Positions 36,684 to 45,086 of a stretch of DNA of 64,000 nt are shown here, in pieces. The stretch's first letter is position 1; every line of letters begins with the position of its first letter. The position numbers were made by a program, and so were the translations under genes. This DNA comes from Salimicrobium flavidum (GTDB lineage: Bacteria; Bacillota; Bacilli; Bacillales; Halobacillaceae), in assembly GCF_900156645.1 (NCBI RefSeq), contig NZ_FTOC01000002.1:310001-374000 (forward strand), given 5' to 3'. Below the pieces are notes generated by a model. The model was not told the origin of the DNA and did no database searches. It saw nothing but the letters and a program-made list of their open reading frames with translations.

Positions 36684-37505
36684 GTGCTGCGAGGATTTTA
36701 CACGTCTGCATCAGCGATGGTCGCCAATCAGCGTTACCAGGAAACACTCTCGAACAACATTTCCAATGCGAATACACCTGGGTACAAACAGGACCAGGGC
36801 GTCAAACGGGCTTTCCCGGAAATGCTCATCCAGGAAATGGGCTCGAAGTCGATTCCGACACGCCGGGGTCTGAATATACCGATGGACCGCCAGATCGGAT
36901 CGATGAGTACAGGGATGTACCTGCAGGAGACGATACCTTCCTTCGAACAGGGGGATGTCAGGGATACAGGCAACACGACGGATGTGGCCCTTGTGCAGGG
37001 AGACGTACCGGATGAACAGGGATTCACGTTCTTCAATGTGCAGAATCAGGACGGAGAGGAACGTTATACGAGAAACGGTAATTTCACCGTCGACGGGGAA
37101 GGCTTCCTGACCTCCAATAACGGGTATTACGTTCTGAACGAAGAGGGAGACCCGATTCAGACCGGCGGCATGGAGTTCAATGTCCGGGAAGACGGAACGA
37201 TTGAAATCGGAGAAGAAGAACAACTTCTCGGTGTGACGTACACCCCGGATGCTTCCGAATTCATCAAACAGGGAGATGACCTGTTCGCACCGGGTGAGGA
37301 CGCTGTTGCCGAAGACGCTCGGGATGTGGATGGAGTGAACTTCCAAATGCAGCAGGGGATGCTTGAGCGGTCGAATGTCGATGCTCAGGCCACTATGACC
37401 GAAATGATGAACAACTACCGCTCCTTTGAACTGAACCAGCGTGTCATGCGGGCCTATGACCAGAATATGCAGACGGCTGTAACGGAAATAGGCAGACTGC
37501 AATAA
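36684..37505 (+). CDS. flhO: Flagellar hook-basal body rod protein FlhO
   Basis: FlhO is a FlgF/FlgG-like distal rod protein in Bacillus. The 273 residues begin with the rod N-terminal helix LRGFYTSASAMVANQRY, then LSNNISNANTPGYKQ, and end with MLERSNVDAQATMTEMMNNY and the C-terminal helix. The start is GTG 36684 after GGAGGGG. It follows mbl closely; family A palindromes separate it from flhP. Confidence 0.92.
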   Translation: MLRGFYTSASAMVANQRYQETLSNNISNANTPGYKQDQGVKRAFPEMLIQEMGSKSIPTRRGLNIPMDRQIGSMSTGMYLQETIPSFEQGDVRDTGNTTDVALVQGDVPDEQGFTFFNVQNQDGEERYTRNGNFTVDGEGFLTSNNGYYVLNEEGDPIQTGGMEFNVREDGTIEIGEEEQLLGVTYTPDASEFIKQGDDLFAPGEDAVAEDARDVDGVNFQMQQGMLERSNVDAQATMTEMMNNYRSFELNQRVMRAYDQNMQTAVTEIGRLQ

Positions 37506-37745
37506 TAAAAGCGGAGCCATCCCGTTTAGAAGCTTTGGCCTAAGCAGGGGGTTCTCTTTTCGGATGATCGTTTCCGAAAAAGAAATCACTGCTTAGGCCA
37601 GGGGCTTCTGGATGGTGTAGCTAGATAAGAAAAGTGAAGTTCTCCTGCTTAGAAGCTTTATCATAAGTGGACGGGCCTGGCTTCGGATGAACGTTTCCGT
37701 ATAGTTCTGGATGCCACTCCCTAGTAAAGTAAAGCGAAACGACCA
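37505..37745. repeat. Palindromic element family A, two copies and a decayed third
   Basis: AGAAGCTTTGGCCTAAGCAG faces CTGCTTAGGCCAGGGGCTTCT. A second copy from about 37628 is degraded in its right half, and a third fragment follows to 37745. They fill the flhO-flhP gap. A small hairpin TTCCCTCGCT/AGTGAGGAA at 37809-37831 lies just before flhP. Confidence 0.75.
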
Positions 37746-37863
37746 TTTAGAATCACCGGCGTAAGCTGTATAATAAGAAGAAGTGCTATGAAATAATAAA
37801 AAAAGTTCCCTCGCTGCAAGTGAGGAAATGATAGACCCATAACCGTAAAGAAAGGGTGAGATT

Positions 37864-38700
37864 ATGGTGAATCGTTCAATGATGCAGTCCGCCGTTACGA
37901 TGGGCCAGGTCCAGCAGAAGCTGAACCTGATCGGAAACAACCTTTCCAACACGAATACCACCGGGTACAAAACGCGACAGGCCGACTTCACGTCGCTGCT
38001 CATCCAGAATATCGATAACCTCAAGGATGACGAAGCGGCAATCGGTCGCCAGACACCAGACGGCATCCGGCTCGGCTCCGGAGCGCGTATCGGTCACACG
38101 AATCTCGACCTGAGCCAGGGAGACCTGCAGACGACCGGTCGTGAGCTGGACGTCGCGCTCCTTGAGGACCGTCATATGTTCCAGGTGCAGGTATCGACGC
38201 AGAACGGTCCGGAAACGCAGTACACGCGGGCGGGCAATTTTTACTTTTCTCCGGTGGAAGATAACCAGCTGCTGCTGACAACGAGCGAGGGACATCCGGT
38301 GCTCGGAAACGACGGGGAAGAGATTCTGATTGAAGAGAACTTCGAAGGGGTGGACATCCGGGAAGACGGCTCTTTTCTCGTGACCCGGGATGGGGAACAG
38401 GAAGTAGAAGCTCAGCTTGATGTGATCGAAGCCGTCCGTCCGCGTATGCTCGAAGCGGTCGGAGGCAATCGGTTCCGTCTGCCTGACACAGAAGAACTCG
38501 GTTTTGATGCAGACGAGATTCTTGCGTTCGTAGCGGAGGAAGACCGCTCCATGCAAAGCGGGACGCTCGAGGCATCGAACGTCGATATAGGGCAGCAGAT
38601 GACCGAAATGATGACTATGCAGCGCGCCTATCAGTTCAACGCCAGGTCGCTCTCAACATCGGATGAAATGATGGGACTCGTCAATCAGTTACGGTCCTGA
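37864..38700 (+). CDS. flhP: Flagellar hook-basal body rod protein FlhP
   Basis: FlhP is the second FlgF/FlgG-like rod protein. The 278 residues carry the N-terminal LNLIGNNLSNTNTTGYKTRQ and the C-terminal LEASNVDIGQQMTEMMTMQR that pair in the rod coiled coil. AAAGGGTGAG precedes ATG 37864. In B. subtilis flhO and flhP are adjacent; here repeats of ~360 bp separate them. Presence of both suggests flagella. Confidence 0.92.
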   Translation: MVNRSMMQSAVTMGQVQQKLNLIGNNLSNTNTTGYKTRQADFTSLLIQNIDNLKDDEAAIGRQTPDGIRLGSGARIGHTNLDLSQGDLQTTGRELDVALLEDRHMFQVQVSTQNGPETQYTRAGNFYFSPVEDNQLLLTTSEGHPVLGNDGEEILIEENFEGVDIREDGSFLVTRDGEQEVEAQLDVIEAVRPRMLEAVGGNRFRLPDTEELGFDADEILAFVAEEDRSMQSGTLEASNVDIGQQMTEMMTMQRAYQFNARSLSTSDEMMGLVNQLRS

Positions 38701-38718
38701 ACATAAGGAGATTTAAGA

Positions 38719-38982
38719 ATGGCAACGGATTCTAAAAATAAACCGAAAAAGAAGAAAGTATCCCAGTCCGAAGAAGTGAATACACGTAAAGATAAGCACC
38801 GCCGCAGAGCGCTGCCGATCTGGCTGCGTATTATCATTGTCCTGTTTTTGAGCATCTTGGCGCTCGCTATCGGGTTGATGATCGGTTATGGAGTGCTTGG
38901 TGGAGGGAATCCATTCGGAGTGTTCGACTGGTCGATTTGGGAACATATCATCGATATCATGACTGGGGCAGGAGCAGAGTGA
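38719..38982 (+). CDS. EpuA-type small membrane protein
   Basis: The 87-residue protein has a lysine-rich cytoplasmic start, then one long membrane helix (WLRIIIVLFLSILALAIGLMI) and a short outer tail GVFDWSIWEHIIDIM. This is the EpuA-like family often annotated as RNA polymerase subunit beta by mistake. It follows flhP by 18 bp, as in other Bacillaceae. Function unknown. Confidence 0.85.
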   Translation: MATDSKNKPKKKKVSQSEEVNTRKDKHRRRALPIWLRIIIVLFLSILALAIGLMIGYGVLGGGNPFGVFDWSIWEHIIDIMTGAGAE

Positions 38983-39003
38983 CATCACTCTGCTCTACCT
39001 TTT
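38973..39003. terminator. Terminator between convergent genes
   Basis: AGCAGAGT pairs with ACTCTGCT over the stop codon of the EpuA-type gene, followed by a short T run. It lies at the end of the minus-strand gene as well. Confidence 0.75.
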
Positions 39004-39141
39004 TCCTATGACCATCTGAATGAGACGGATCACTATCAGAACGATGGCTGCAATGACGAGTAAATGAATGATAGCACCAAGGTCGATAACGAAACCGATG
39101 AGCCATAGAATGAGTAGTATAATGATTATCGTCCACAACAT
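38995..39141 (-). CDS. lmo0937-family tiny membrane protein
   Basis: A 48-residue frame runs from ATG 39141 to TAG 38995, with AAGGAGG nine bases upstream. The peptide is nearly all hydrophobic: MLWTIIIILLILWLIGF, then a short polar break, then HLLVIAAIVLIVIRLIQ. The start MLWTI and the WLIGF break are the pattern of the lmo0937 family. It is too short for usual gene calling. A sigmaB-like promoter lies upstream. Such proteins are often stress-induced; the exact role is unknown. Confidence 0.85.
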   Translation of the reverse strand: MLWTIIIILLILWLIGFVIDLGAIIHLLVIAAIVLIVIRLIQMVIGKR

Positions 39142-39168
39142 AGGTTTCCACCTCCTTCTCTTACAGGT

Positions 39169-39195
39169 ATTCCCTCTTTATTAAGAAAAGTAAAC
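39169..39195 (-). promoter_or_regulatory. SigmaB-like promoter of the lmo0937-family gene
   Basis: On the minus strand GTTTAC, 15-bp spacer, GGGAAT. The predicted start lies about 20 bp before the gene. The same GTTT-N15-GGGAA pattern stands before the SLH genes. Confidence 0.6.
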
Positions 39196-39200
39196 CCATT

Positions 39201-39228
39201 TTGCTTCCGGCACAATGCAATTTATAAT
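39201..39228 (+). promoter_or_regulatory. fabZ promoter
   Basis: TTGCTT, 16-bp spacer, TATAAT, 22 bp before the fabZ start and divergent from the sigmaB-like promoter. Confidence 0.65.
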
Positions 39229-39250
39229 GGACAAAAAGGAGAGTGTACAT

Positions 39251-39673
39251 ATGCTTGATATCAATCAAATCAAAGAAATCATCCCCCACCGCTATCCGTT
39301 CCTTCTGATCGATGAAGTCGAGGAACTTGTGGAAGGGGAGCGTGCTGTCGCTTACAAAAACGTGACCATCAACGAACCGTATTTCCAAGGTCACTTCCCG
39401 GATTACCCGGTGATGCCCGGCGTGCTGATCACCGAAGCCCTGGCACAGACCGGCGCCGTCGCTATGCTGAAAAAAGAAGAGAATCAGGGCAAACTCGCCT
39501 TCTTCACAGGTATCGATAAATGTCGTTTCAAGCGCCAGGTCGTTCCTGGAGATCGGCTGAAGCTCGAGGTGGAAATCGTCCGCCTCAAAGGCCCGATGGG
39601 TAAAGGAAAAGCGGTCGCATCGGTCGATGGAGAGACTGCATGCGAAGCGGAAATCATGTTCGCGCTTAAATAA
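39251..39673 (+). CDS. fabZ: 3-hydroxyacyl-ACP dehydratase FabZ
   Basis: FabZ dehydrates beta-hydroxyacyl-ACP in type II fatty acid synthesis. The 140 residues have [13 protein letters not shown] and the hot-dog active site [15 protein letters not shown] with the catalytic His and, further on, the Glu in ITEALAQ. AAAAAGGAGA lies eight bases before ATG 39251. A terminator follows. Confidence 0.96.
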   Translation: MLDINQIKEIIPHRYPFLLIDEVEELVEGERAVAYKNVTINEPYFQGHFPDYPVMPGVLITEALAQTGAVAMLKKEENQGKLAFFTGIDKCRFKRQVVPGDRLKLEVEIVRLKGPMGKGKAVASVDGETACEAEIMFALK

Positions 39674-39686
39674 CTGGACTCAGAGA

Positions 39687-39726
39687 AGCGATTTTCTCAT
39701 TTTTATGAGAAGGTCGCTTTTTTTGT
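39687..39726 (+). terminator. fabZ terminator
   Basis: AGCGATTTTCTCAT, loop TTTT, ATGAGAAGGTCGCT, then seven T. Confidence 0.9.
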
Positions 39727-39734
39727 TGTGCTCG

Positions 39735-41060
39735 GAAGATCATTGAATGCATTATGCGGCGTTCGCAGAGGGAGCATCTGTCCGAGTTCGGGATAATAGG
39801 AAGTTATCAGGTGCTCACGCCCGAGGTAGCCTTCTGAACGCCGCAATACAAAAAGAAATGAGGTGCTCAGGACACAATTGGAGTTCTGAACACGGTAAAA
39901 ATCTTCGGAGTAAGATCCAGGAAAGCTCTCTGAACTAACAAACGCCTCCCCGTTTTTGCGGGGAGGCCAGGGCATATGAATGCATTATGCGGCGTTCGCA
40001 GGAGGAGAGCGTGTCCGAGTTCGGGATAATAGGAAGTTATCAGGTGCTCACGCCCGAGGTAGCCTTCTGAACGCCGCAATACGAAAAGAAAAGAGGTGCT
40101 CAGGCCACAATTGGAGTTCTGAACACGGTAAAAATCTTCGGAGTAAGATCCAGGAAACCTTTCTGAACCAACAAACGCCTCCCCGTTTTTGCGGGGAGGC
40201 CAAAGCATATGGATGCATTATGCGGCGTTCGCAGAAGGAGAGCGTGTCCGAGTTCGGGATAATAGGAAGTTATCAGGTGCTCACGCCCGATAAAGCCTTT
40301 TGAACGCCGCAATACAAAAAGAAATGAGGTGCTCAGGACACAATCTGAGTTTTGAACACGGTAAAAATCTTCGTAGTAAGATCCAGGAAAGCTCTCTGAA
40401 CCAACAAACGCCTCCCCGTTTTTGCGGGGAGGCCAGGGCATATGAATGCATTATGCGGCGTTCGCAGAAGGAGAGCGTGTCCGAGTTCGGGATAATAGGA
40501 AGTTATCAGGTGCTCACGCCCGAGGTAGCCTTCTGAACGCCGCAATACAAAAAGAAATGAGGTGCTCAGGCCACAATTGGAGTTCTGAACACGGTAAAAA
40601 TCTTCGGAGTAAGATCCTAGGAAAGCTCTCTGAACTAACAAACGCCTCCCCGTTTTTGCGAGGAGGCCAAAGCATATGAATGCATTATGCGGCGTTCGCA
40701 GAAGGAGAGCGTGTCCGAGTTCGGGATAATAGGAAGTTATCAGGTGCTCACGCCCGAGGTAGCCTTCTGAACGCCGCAATACAAAAAGAAATGAGGTGCT
40801 CAGGCCACAATTGGAGTTCTGAACACGGTAAAAATCTTCGGAGTAAGATCCTAGGAAAGCTCTCTGAACTAACAAACGCCTCCCCGTTTTTGCGAGGAGG
40901 CCAAAGCATATGAATGCATTATGCAGCGTTAGCAGAGGGAGCATCTGTCCGAGTACGGGATAACAAAAAGTTATCAGGTGCTCACACCCAAGTTGACCAC
41001 TCGAACGCCGCAATACGAAAAGAAATAAGGCGCTCAGATAAAACCCTGAGCGCCTAACAC
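39735..41060 (+). repeat. Family R array 4: six units of 233-234 bp
   Basis: GAATGCATTATGCGGCGTTC or close variants start at 39745, 39978, 40211, 40444, 40678 and 40912. The fourth and fifth units are almost identical over their length. Each unit has the GCGGCGTTC/GAACGCCGC palindrome, a GAGGTGCTCAGG stretch with a decayed partner (CTGAACACGG), and the hairpin CCTCCCCGTTTTTGCGGGGAGG. The last unit stops at the end of the NERD gene. The ORFs of 77-226 residues that run through the units on both strands are periodic and without ribosome-binding sites. Confidence 0.93.
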
Positions 41061-41063
41061 TGC

Positions 41064-41972
41064 TTAATTTTTAATATAATGTGTGCCTCTTTTCGTTCCT
41101 ACTATTTCAAAGCGCTTAGACAACACTCGCAGAATACGATCCTTTGAAACCTTTCCCTGGCACCAGTCATGGATTTGTGAAGTGGTGACACGTTTTTCCG
41201 GAAAAAGCAGATGGAATTCTTCAACAGCATGGAGGATAAATGCTTCAGAACTGGAACGGCCTCCACATTTGATGCAATGGAACGTTCTGAATTCCGGTTG
41301 CACAATACCGGAACAATAAGGGCAGAATAGCTCTTTTTTAAGTTGATTGTAGTGAAAGGTCGGAACTTCAGGAGAGGAGTAGTCGGTCTTATGGAGAGAG
41401 CATAATAAATCGGCCAGTTTATAGGTTTGATCAGCAACAGGGGAGAGGTTTTCCATCAGCTTATTGATGTGTTTTTCCCATTGGGAGAGAAAGATGAATT
41501 CTTTGATCTTGGGTGCCTGGTATAGAAAGAAGTGAGGGTTGGGGAAAATGATGTGCGCCTGGATGGGGAGGGGGAACCCGCGGTCTTCGAGTAGTTGTGC
41601 TAGTAGTGTCCTTGTTCTGGCCAGTTGATGGAGGGGGTTGAGTATCACTTTTCCAGAAGCGAGATGAAAATCTTCATTTTCATACAAATAGTTTCCTTCA
41701 TAATACTTGATTTCATATAAGTGAATCGTTTCGCTATCGATCACGAGAGTGTCGATTTGAAAAGTGGTGCCACCATACGTGAGTAGCAGATCATTAAGTA
41801 TCAGAATGTGATCCGGGAGCACTTCCAGCATTTCATCAAACAACTTTTCCCCTCTCCATCCTTTAGCAAGACGGTTTTTGAGGTTCATCTCTTCTTCAGT
41901 GAGTGTTTTTCTTCGTTCCAGACTTTCCAAAATTCGGAGGAGTGATGGGGGTTGGCGGTCTTTTTTGATCAA
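41064..41972 (-). CDS. NERD-domain (nuclease-related) protein with C-terminal zinc ribbon
   Basis: The 302-residue protein has a NERD domain in its first half. GWRGEKLFDEML, then QIDTLVIDSETIHLYEIKYY, supply the Glu, Asp and Glu-x-Lys of a PD-(D/E)xK-like nuclease fold. The second half has CPYC and CIKCGG, a zinc ribbon, then a winged-helix-like end (ISQIHDW-type: TTSQIHDWCQGKVSKDRILR). The start is TTG 41972 after AAAGGAT. It looks more A+T-rich than the surrounding genes and is enclosed by arrays 4 and 5. NERD proteins occur on plasmids and in stress or DNA-processing settings; substrate unknown. Confidence 0.85.
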   Translation of the reverse strand: MIKKDRQPPSLLRILESLERRKTLTEEEMNLKNRLAKGWRGEKLFDEMLEVLPDHILILNDLLLTYGGTTFQIDTLVIDSETIHLYEIKYYEGNYLYENEDFHLASGKVILNPLHQLARTRTLLAQLLEDRGFPLPIQAHIIFPNPHFFLYQAPKIKEFIFLSQWEKHINKLMENLSPVADQTYKLADLLCSLHKTDYSSPEVPTFHYNQLKKELFCPYCSGIVQPEFRTFHCIKCGGRSSSEAFILHAVEEFHLLFPEKRVTTSQIHDWCQGKVSKDRILRVLSKRFEIVGTKRGTHYIKN

Positions 41973-42061
41973 TACACATCATCCTTTCTCTATTATCTAC
42001 ATCATTATACCCTTTTACCGAATAATTTGCTTAATTTTCCTTTGAAAGGTGTGCTCTCCTA

Positions 42062-42890
42062 AGTGAAAAATTGATTTCCCTATGCGGCGTTTGCGGAGAG
42101 AAAGCCTGGTCGAGTTCGGGATAATAGGAAGTTATCAGGTGCTCAGATCCGAGGTAGCCTTCTGAACGCCGCAATACGAAAAGAAATGAAGTGCTCGGAC
42201 CACATTCAGTTCCGTGAGCACGGTATAAAGCTTCGGAGTCAGGTCCAGAAGGAAAGCGCACTGAACTAACAAACGCCTCCCCGTTTTTGCGGGGAGGCCA
42301 GGGCATATGAATGCATTATGCGGCGTTCGCGGAGAGAAAGCCTGGTCGAGTACGGGATAATAGGAAGTTATCAGGTGCTCAGATCCGAGGTAGCCTTCTG
42401 AACGCCGCAATACGGAAAGAAATGAGGTGCTCGGACCACATTTCTTTCCGTGAGCACGGTATAAAGCTTCGGAGTCAGGTCCAGAAGGAAAGCGCACTGA
42501 ACTAACAAACGCCTCCCCGTTTTTGCGGGGAGGCCAGGGCATATGAATGTATTATGCGGCGTTCGCGGAGAGAAAGCCTGGTCGAGTTCGGGATAATAGG
42601 AAGTTATCAGGTGCTCACGCCCGAGGTAGCCTTCTGAACGCCGCAATACGAAAAGAAAAAAGGTGCTCAGGCCAAAATCGGAGTACGGAGCACCGGATAA
42701 AGCAAGAACCCCTTCTGAATACATGAATGCGGCGTTCGCGGAGGGAGCACCTGTCCGAGTTCGGGATAAACTAAAGTTATCAGGAGCTCACGCTCGAGAC
42801 AGCCTTCTGAACGCCGCAATACGAAAAGAAATAAGGCGCTCAGGACACATCCAGCTCCGTGAGCACCTCAAAAGCAATCCCCTCACTGAA
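42062..42890 (+). repeat. Family R array 5: four units, 236-bp period, last shortened
   Basis: TGCGGCGTT starts at 42083, 42319, 42555 and 42728, so the steps are 236, 236 and 173 bp. The layout is that of array 4, but the inner loops differ (AGAGAAAGCCTGGTCGAG; GGTATAAAGCTTCGGAGTC). The third unit has lost its CCTCCCC hairpin. Confidence 0.9.
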
Positions 42891-42904
42891 CTAAAGACCA
42901 CAAA

Positions 42905-42940
42905 ACAGAAAAAGCCCCGCTTAAAAAAGCGGAGCTCTTT
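42905..42940 (-). terminator. Terminator of the YjfB-like gene
   Basis: On the minus strand AGCTCCGCTT, TTTT, AAGCGGGGCT is followed by TTTTTC. Confidence 0.85.
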
Positions 42941-42947
42941 ACCCGTC

Positions 42948-43130
42948 CTATGCTTTCACATCGACGGAATTGCCGAGGTCAGGGTGTTGCACCTTGGAAG
43001 ATTCCAGCATTTCAACCGTCTGGTTGCCCTGCTGTTCCGCATCACCCATGGCTTTGTCCATGAGTTTGATGCCGGCATCCTGCTTGACTTGCACCTGGCT
43101 CGCTACTGTAGCCATTGCCGCAATATCCAT
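42948..43130 (-). CDS. YjfB-like putative motility protein
   Basis: This 60-residue protein begins MDIAAMATVASQVQVKQDAG, the pattern of the YjfB family (PF14070), small proteins of sigmaD regulons. It is helical and Gln/Ala/Met-rich, with no membrane segment. GAGGAGGGA lies before the ATG. A CCGATA core typical of a sigmaD -10 stands upstream, in line with the flagellar genes at 36.7-38.7 kb. Confidence 0.8.
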   Translation of the reverse strand: MDIAAMATVASQVQVKQDAGIKLMDKAMGDAEQQGNQTVEMLESSKVQHPDLGNSVDVKA

Positions 43131-43150
43131 GAAATCCCTCCTCTTCTTTA

Positions 43151-43158
43151 CTATCGGA
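43151..43158 (-). promoter_or_regulatory. Possible sigmaD -10 element
   Basis: On the minus strand TCCGATAG against the consensus GCCGATAT. The -35 match (TAAA, 15 bp upstream) is poor (TTTA/TAGA). It lies about 20 bp before the YjfB-like gene. Confidence 0.4.
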
Positions 43159-43256
43159 TACGAGTAAATTTTCTAAATAGATTGGAAAAACACATAACCT
43201 TCTGTAAAATGGGGAATAGTAGGATGGTCGAAATATTAAGTCGGGGTGAGGAAACT

Positions 43257-43874
43257 ATGAAATATCGAAATTCAGAAGAATTAACATCAATGATACTGGA
43301 CGATTACGAACAGCTGATCAATCGTATTCCGGAAGAAAAATTGGAAGTATACCTGTACACCAACCGCATGTATCACAATACATACGTGCCGGAAGATGGG
43401 CTGTACCAGTTCGTATTCCGTCATTTTTTCCGTCTTGAAAATCCGAGCCTGACGCAGGAATTCAAAGATACGTATTTTCAGACTATGGAAGAAGCAAGAG
43501 AGGAGATACGTCCGAACATTTATCGTATTACGAAACGACTTTACGAAGTGCCGAACCATAAGGGAGCCTACACGCTGCAGTTCCCGCTTACGACAGCGAT
43601 GCTGCACGCGATCAACCCGGCCTTCCCTCACTATGATTCGGCGGTTTCGAAAGCGTTCGATTTCTCCTCCACCTATCACCTTTCCGGATTCTACAAGAAA
43701 ATGAAGCGTTATATCGATCAGTATCGTCATATGTATGAGACGTATCAGGCGCTCATCGGTCTTGAGGAGATGCAGCCGGTATTCGAACATTTCGATGCGC
43801 GTTTCGGAGAGTATCAGCTTCCGGATGAGAAGAAAGTGGACCTCATTGTTTCACAGCTGGGCTCCACGCTATAA
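43257..43874 (+). CDS. Conserved-looking protein of unknown function
   Basis: The real gene begins at ATG 43257 (after GGGGTGAGG); the frame is open further upstream only because it runs through array 5 and the antisense of the YjfB-like gene. The 205-residue product is soluble, without signal or membrane segments, rich in Tyr, Phe, Glu and Arg, and looks helical (LTSMILDDYEQLINRIPEEK, FYKKMKRYIDQYRHMYETY). I do not recognise the family. Codon use is like the neighbours and a terminator follows, so it is expressed as a single gene. Confidence 0.75.
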   Translation: MKYRNSEELTSMILDDYEQLINRIPEEKLEVYLYTNRMYHNTYVPEDGLYQFVFRHFFRLENPSLTQEFKDTYFQTMEEAREEIRPNIYRITKRLYEVPNHKGAYTLQFPLTTAMLHAINPAFPHYDSAVSKAFDFSSTYHLSGFYKKMKRYIDQYRHMYETYQALIGLEEMQPVFEHFDARFGEYQLPDEKKVDLIVSQLGSTL

Positions 43875-43881
43875 AGAAAAC

Positions 43882-43915
43882 AGAGCTGTCGTTAGCAAGC
43901 GGCAGCTTTTTTTCT
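43882..43915 (+). terminator. Terminator of the unknown gene
   Basis: AGAGCTGTCG pairs with CGGCAGCT and ends in TTTTTTTC. Confidence 0.85.
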
Positions 43916-43952
43916 GAAAAAATTCAGCATTTAAGTGAAGGAGCACACCGTT

Positions 43953-45086
43953 ATGAAAAAAGGACTCATATTATCATTGCTGCTAGTACTGCTCGCCGCC
44001 TGTTCCAATGAACCGGAGGAAGAGGCACCGGAACGGGTGACACCGGTCGAAACGGCCCAGGTGAGAGAGGGGACGTTCACCGTCGAGCGGGAAATCATCG
44101 CAAAATCCGAACCCGCCGCTACTTCAGCAGTCGTGCCGGAGACACCGGGAGAAATCACGTTCATTGGCGTCGAGGAAGGCGACCGGGTCGAGAGGGGAGA
44201 TGCACTTGCAGAAGTCGAGCCGCAGCAGGGAGACAGCCAGGTCGAGCTCCAGGAAAATGCTCTGGCCCAGGCGCGTCAACAGCTCGATCAGGCTATCGGC
44301 GCGCGTGATGATGCCGAAACGGCTCTGGCGAACGCCCGCGAGCAGCTGGACGAACCCGGAGACGGGTTTTTGAGTCCAACCGAGCAGGAGCTCGAAGCTC
44401 AAGTGTCCCAGGCTGAACAGCAGCTCGATCAGGCAGAGGCGAGTGTCGAACAGGCCCGCCTTCAGGTCGAGCAGGCGGAAATCCAGCTGGAACAGGCAGA
44501 GAGTCAGGCGGCCGCGGCGACGATCACCTCCCCCCGCGCTGGAATCGTGACCTCCCTTCAAGGGAACGTCGGGGATATGGTGACGAATCAGCAGCCGTTT
44601 GCAACGATCGTTTCCATCGATCCCGCTCTGATCACTGCTTCGATTACCGAAGACCAGCTTCCTTTGTTCGAGGAAGGAGAGACGTATCCGGTGGCGATGG
44701 ATGCACTCAAGAACCCGAACAACTCCACCCTCACCTATGTGTCCACCGTGCCCGGGGATACGGGCTTGTACCGGGTCGAAGCGGAAATCGATAATCCTTC
44801 CGACGTCATCAAACCGGGGATGACGGCCACGATGCTGCTGCCGGAGACGGTCGTCGAAAACACGATGATCGTCCCGACAGAGGCGCTGGTCGAAAATGCG
44901 GGAAAGACGTACGTCTACAAGGTGGAGGACGATACAGCTGTAGAGACCCCGGTCACCATCGAAGCTTCCCAGAGTGACGAATCGGCTGTCACCGGAGATC
45001 TGAGCGCGGGGGAGAATATCGTCACCTCGGGTCAGATCACACTCACGGACGGAGCCGCTATCACCGTCATCGGGGAGGACGGATAA
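43953..45086 (+). CDS. Efflux RND periplasmic-adaptor-type lipoprotein
   Basis: This is a membrane fusion protein of 377 residues. It has a lipoprotein signal (MKKGLILSLLLVLLAAC, lipobox LAAC), so it is anchored outside the membrane. Then follow the barrel-sandwich hybrid (VPETPGEITFIGVEEGDRVERG), a long Gln/Glu/Ala coiled coil (about 95-185), the second lipoyl half (ATITSPRAGIVTSLQGNVGD) and the beta barrel. ATG 43953 lies after AAGGAG. The RND gene starts directly after its stop. In a Gram-positive the adaptor has no outer membrane partner. Confidence 0.92.
   Translation: MKKGLILSLLLVLLAACSNEPEEEAPERVTPVETAQVREGTFTVEREIIAKSEPAATSAVVPETPGEITFIGVEEGDRVERGDALAEVEPQQGDSQVELQENALAQARQQLDQAIGARDDAETALANAREQLDEPGDGFLSPTEQELEAQVSQAEQQLDQAEASVEQARLQVEQAEIQLEQAESQAAAATITSPRAGIVTSLQGNVGDMVTNQQPFATIVSIDPALITASITEDQLPLFEEGETYPVAMDALKNPNNSTLTYVSTVPGDTGLYRVEAEIDNPSDVIKPGMTATMLLPETVVENTMIVPTEALVENAGKTYVYKVEDDTAVETPVTIEASQSDESAVTGDLSAGENIVTSGQITLTDGAAITVIGEDG

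Noticed and set aside
39747-41013. Overlapping ORFs of 77-226 residues on both strands through array 4 (also in arrays 3, 5 and 6)
   Set aside because: They repeat with the unit period, lack ribosome-binding sites, and exist on both strands because the unit length allows open frames. They are by-products of the repeat.
42663-43256. N-terminal extension of the 205-residue gene to a 403-residue protein
   Set aside because: The added part runs through family R repeat, a terminator and the antisense of the YjfB-like gene; a good start with ribosome-binding site is at 43257.
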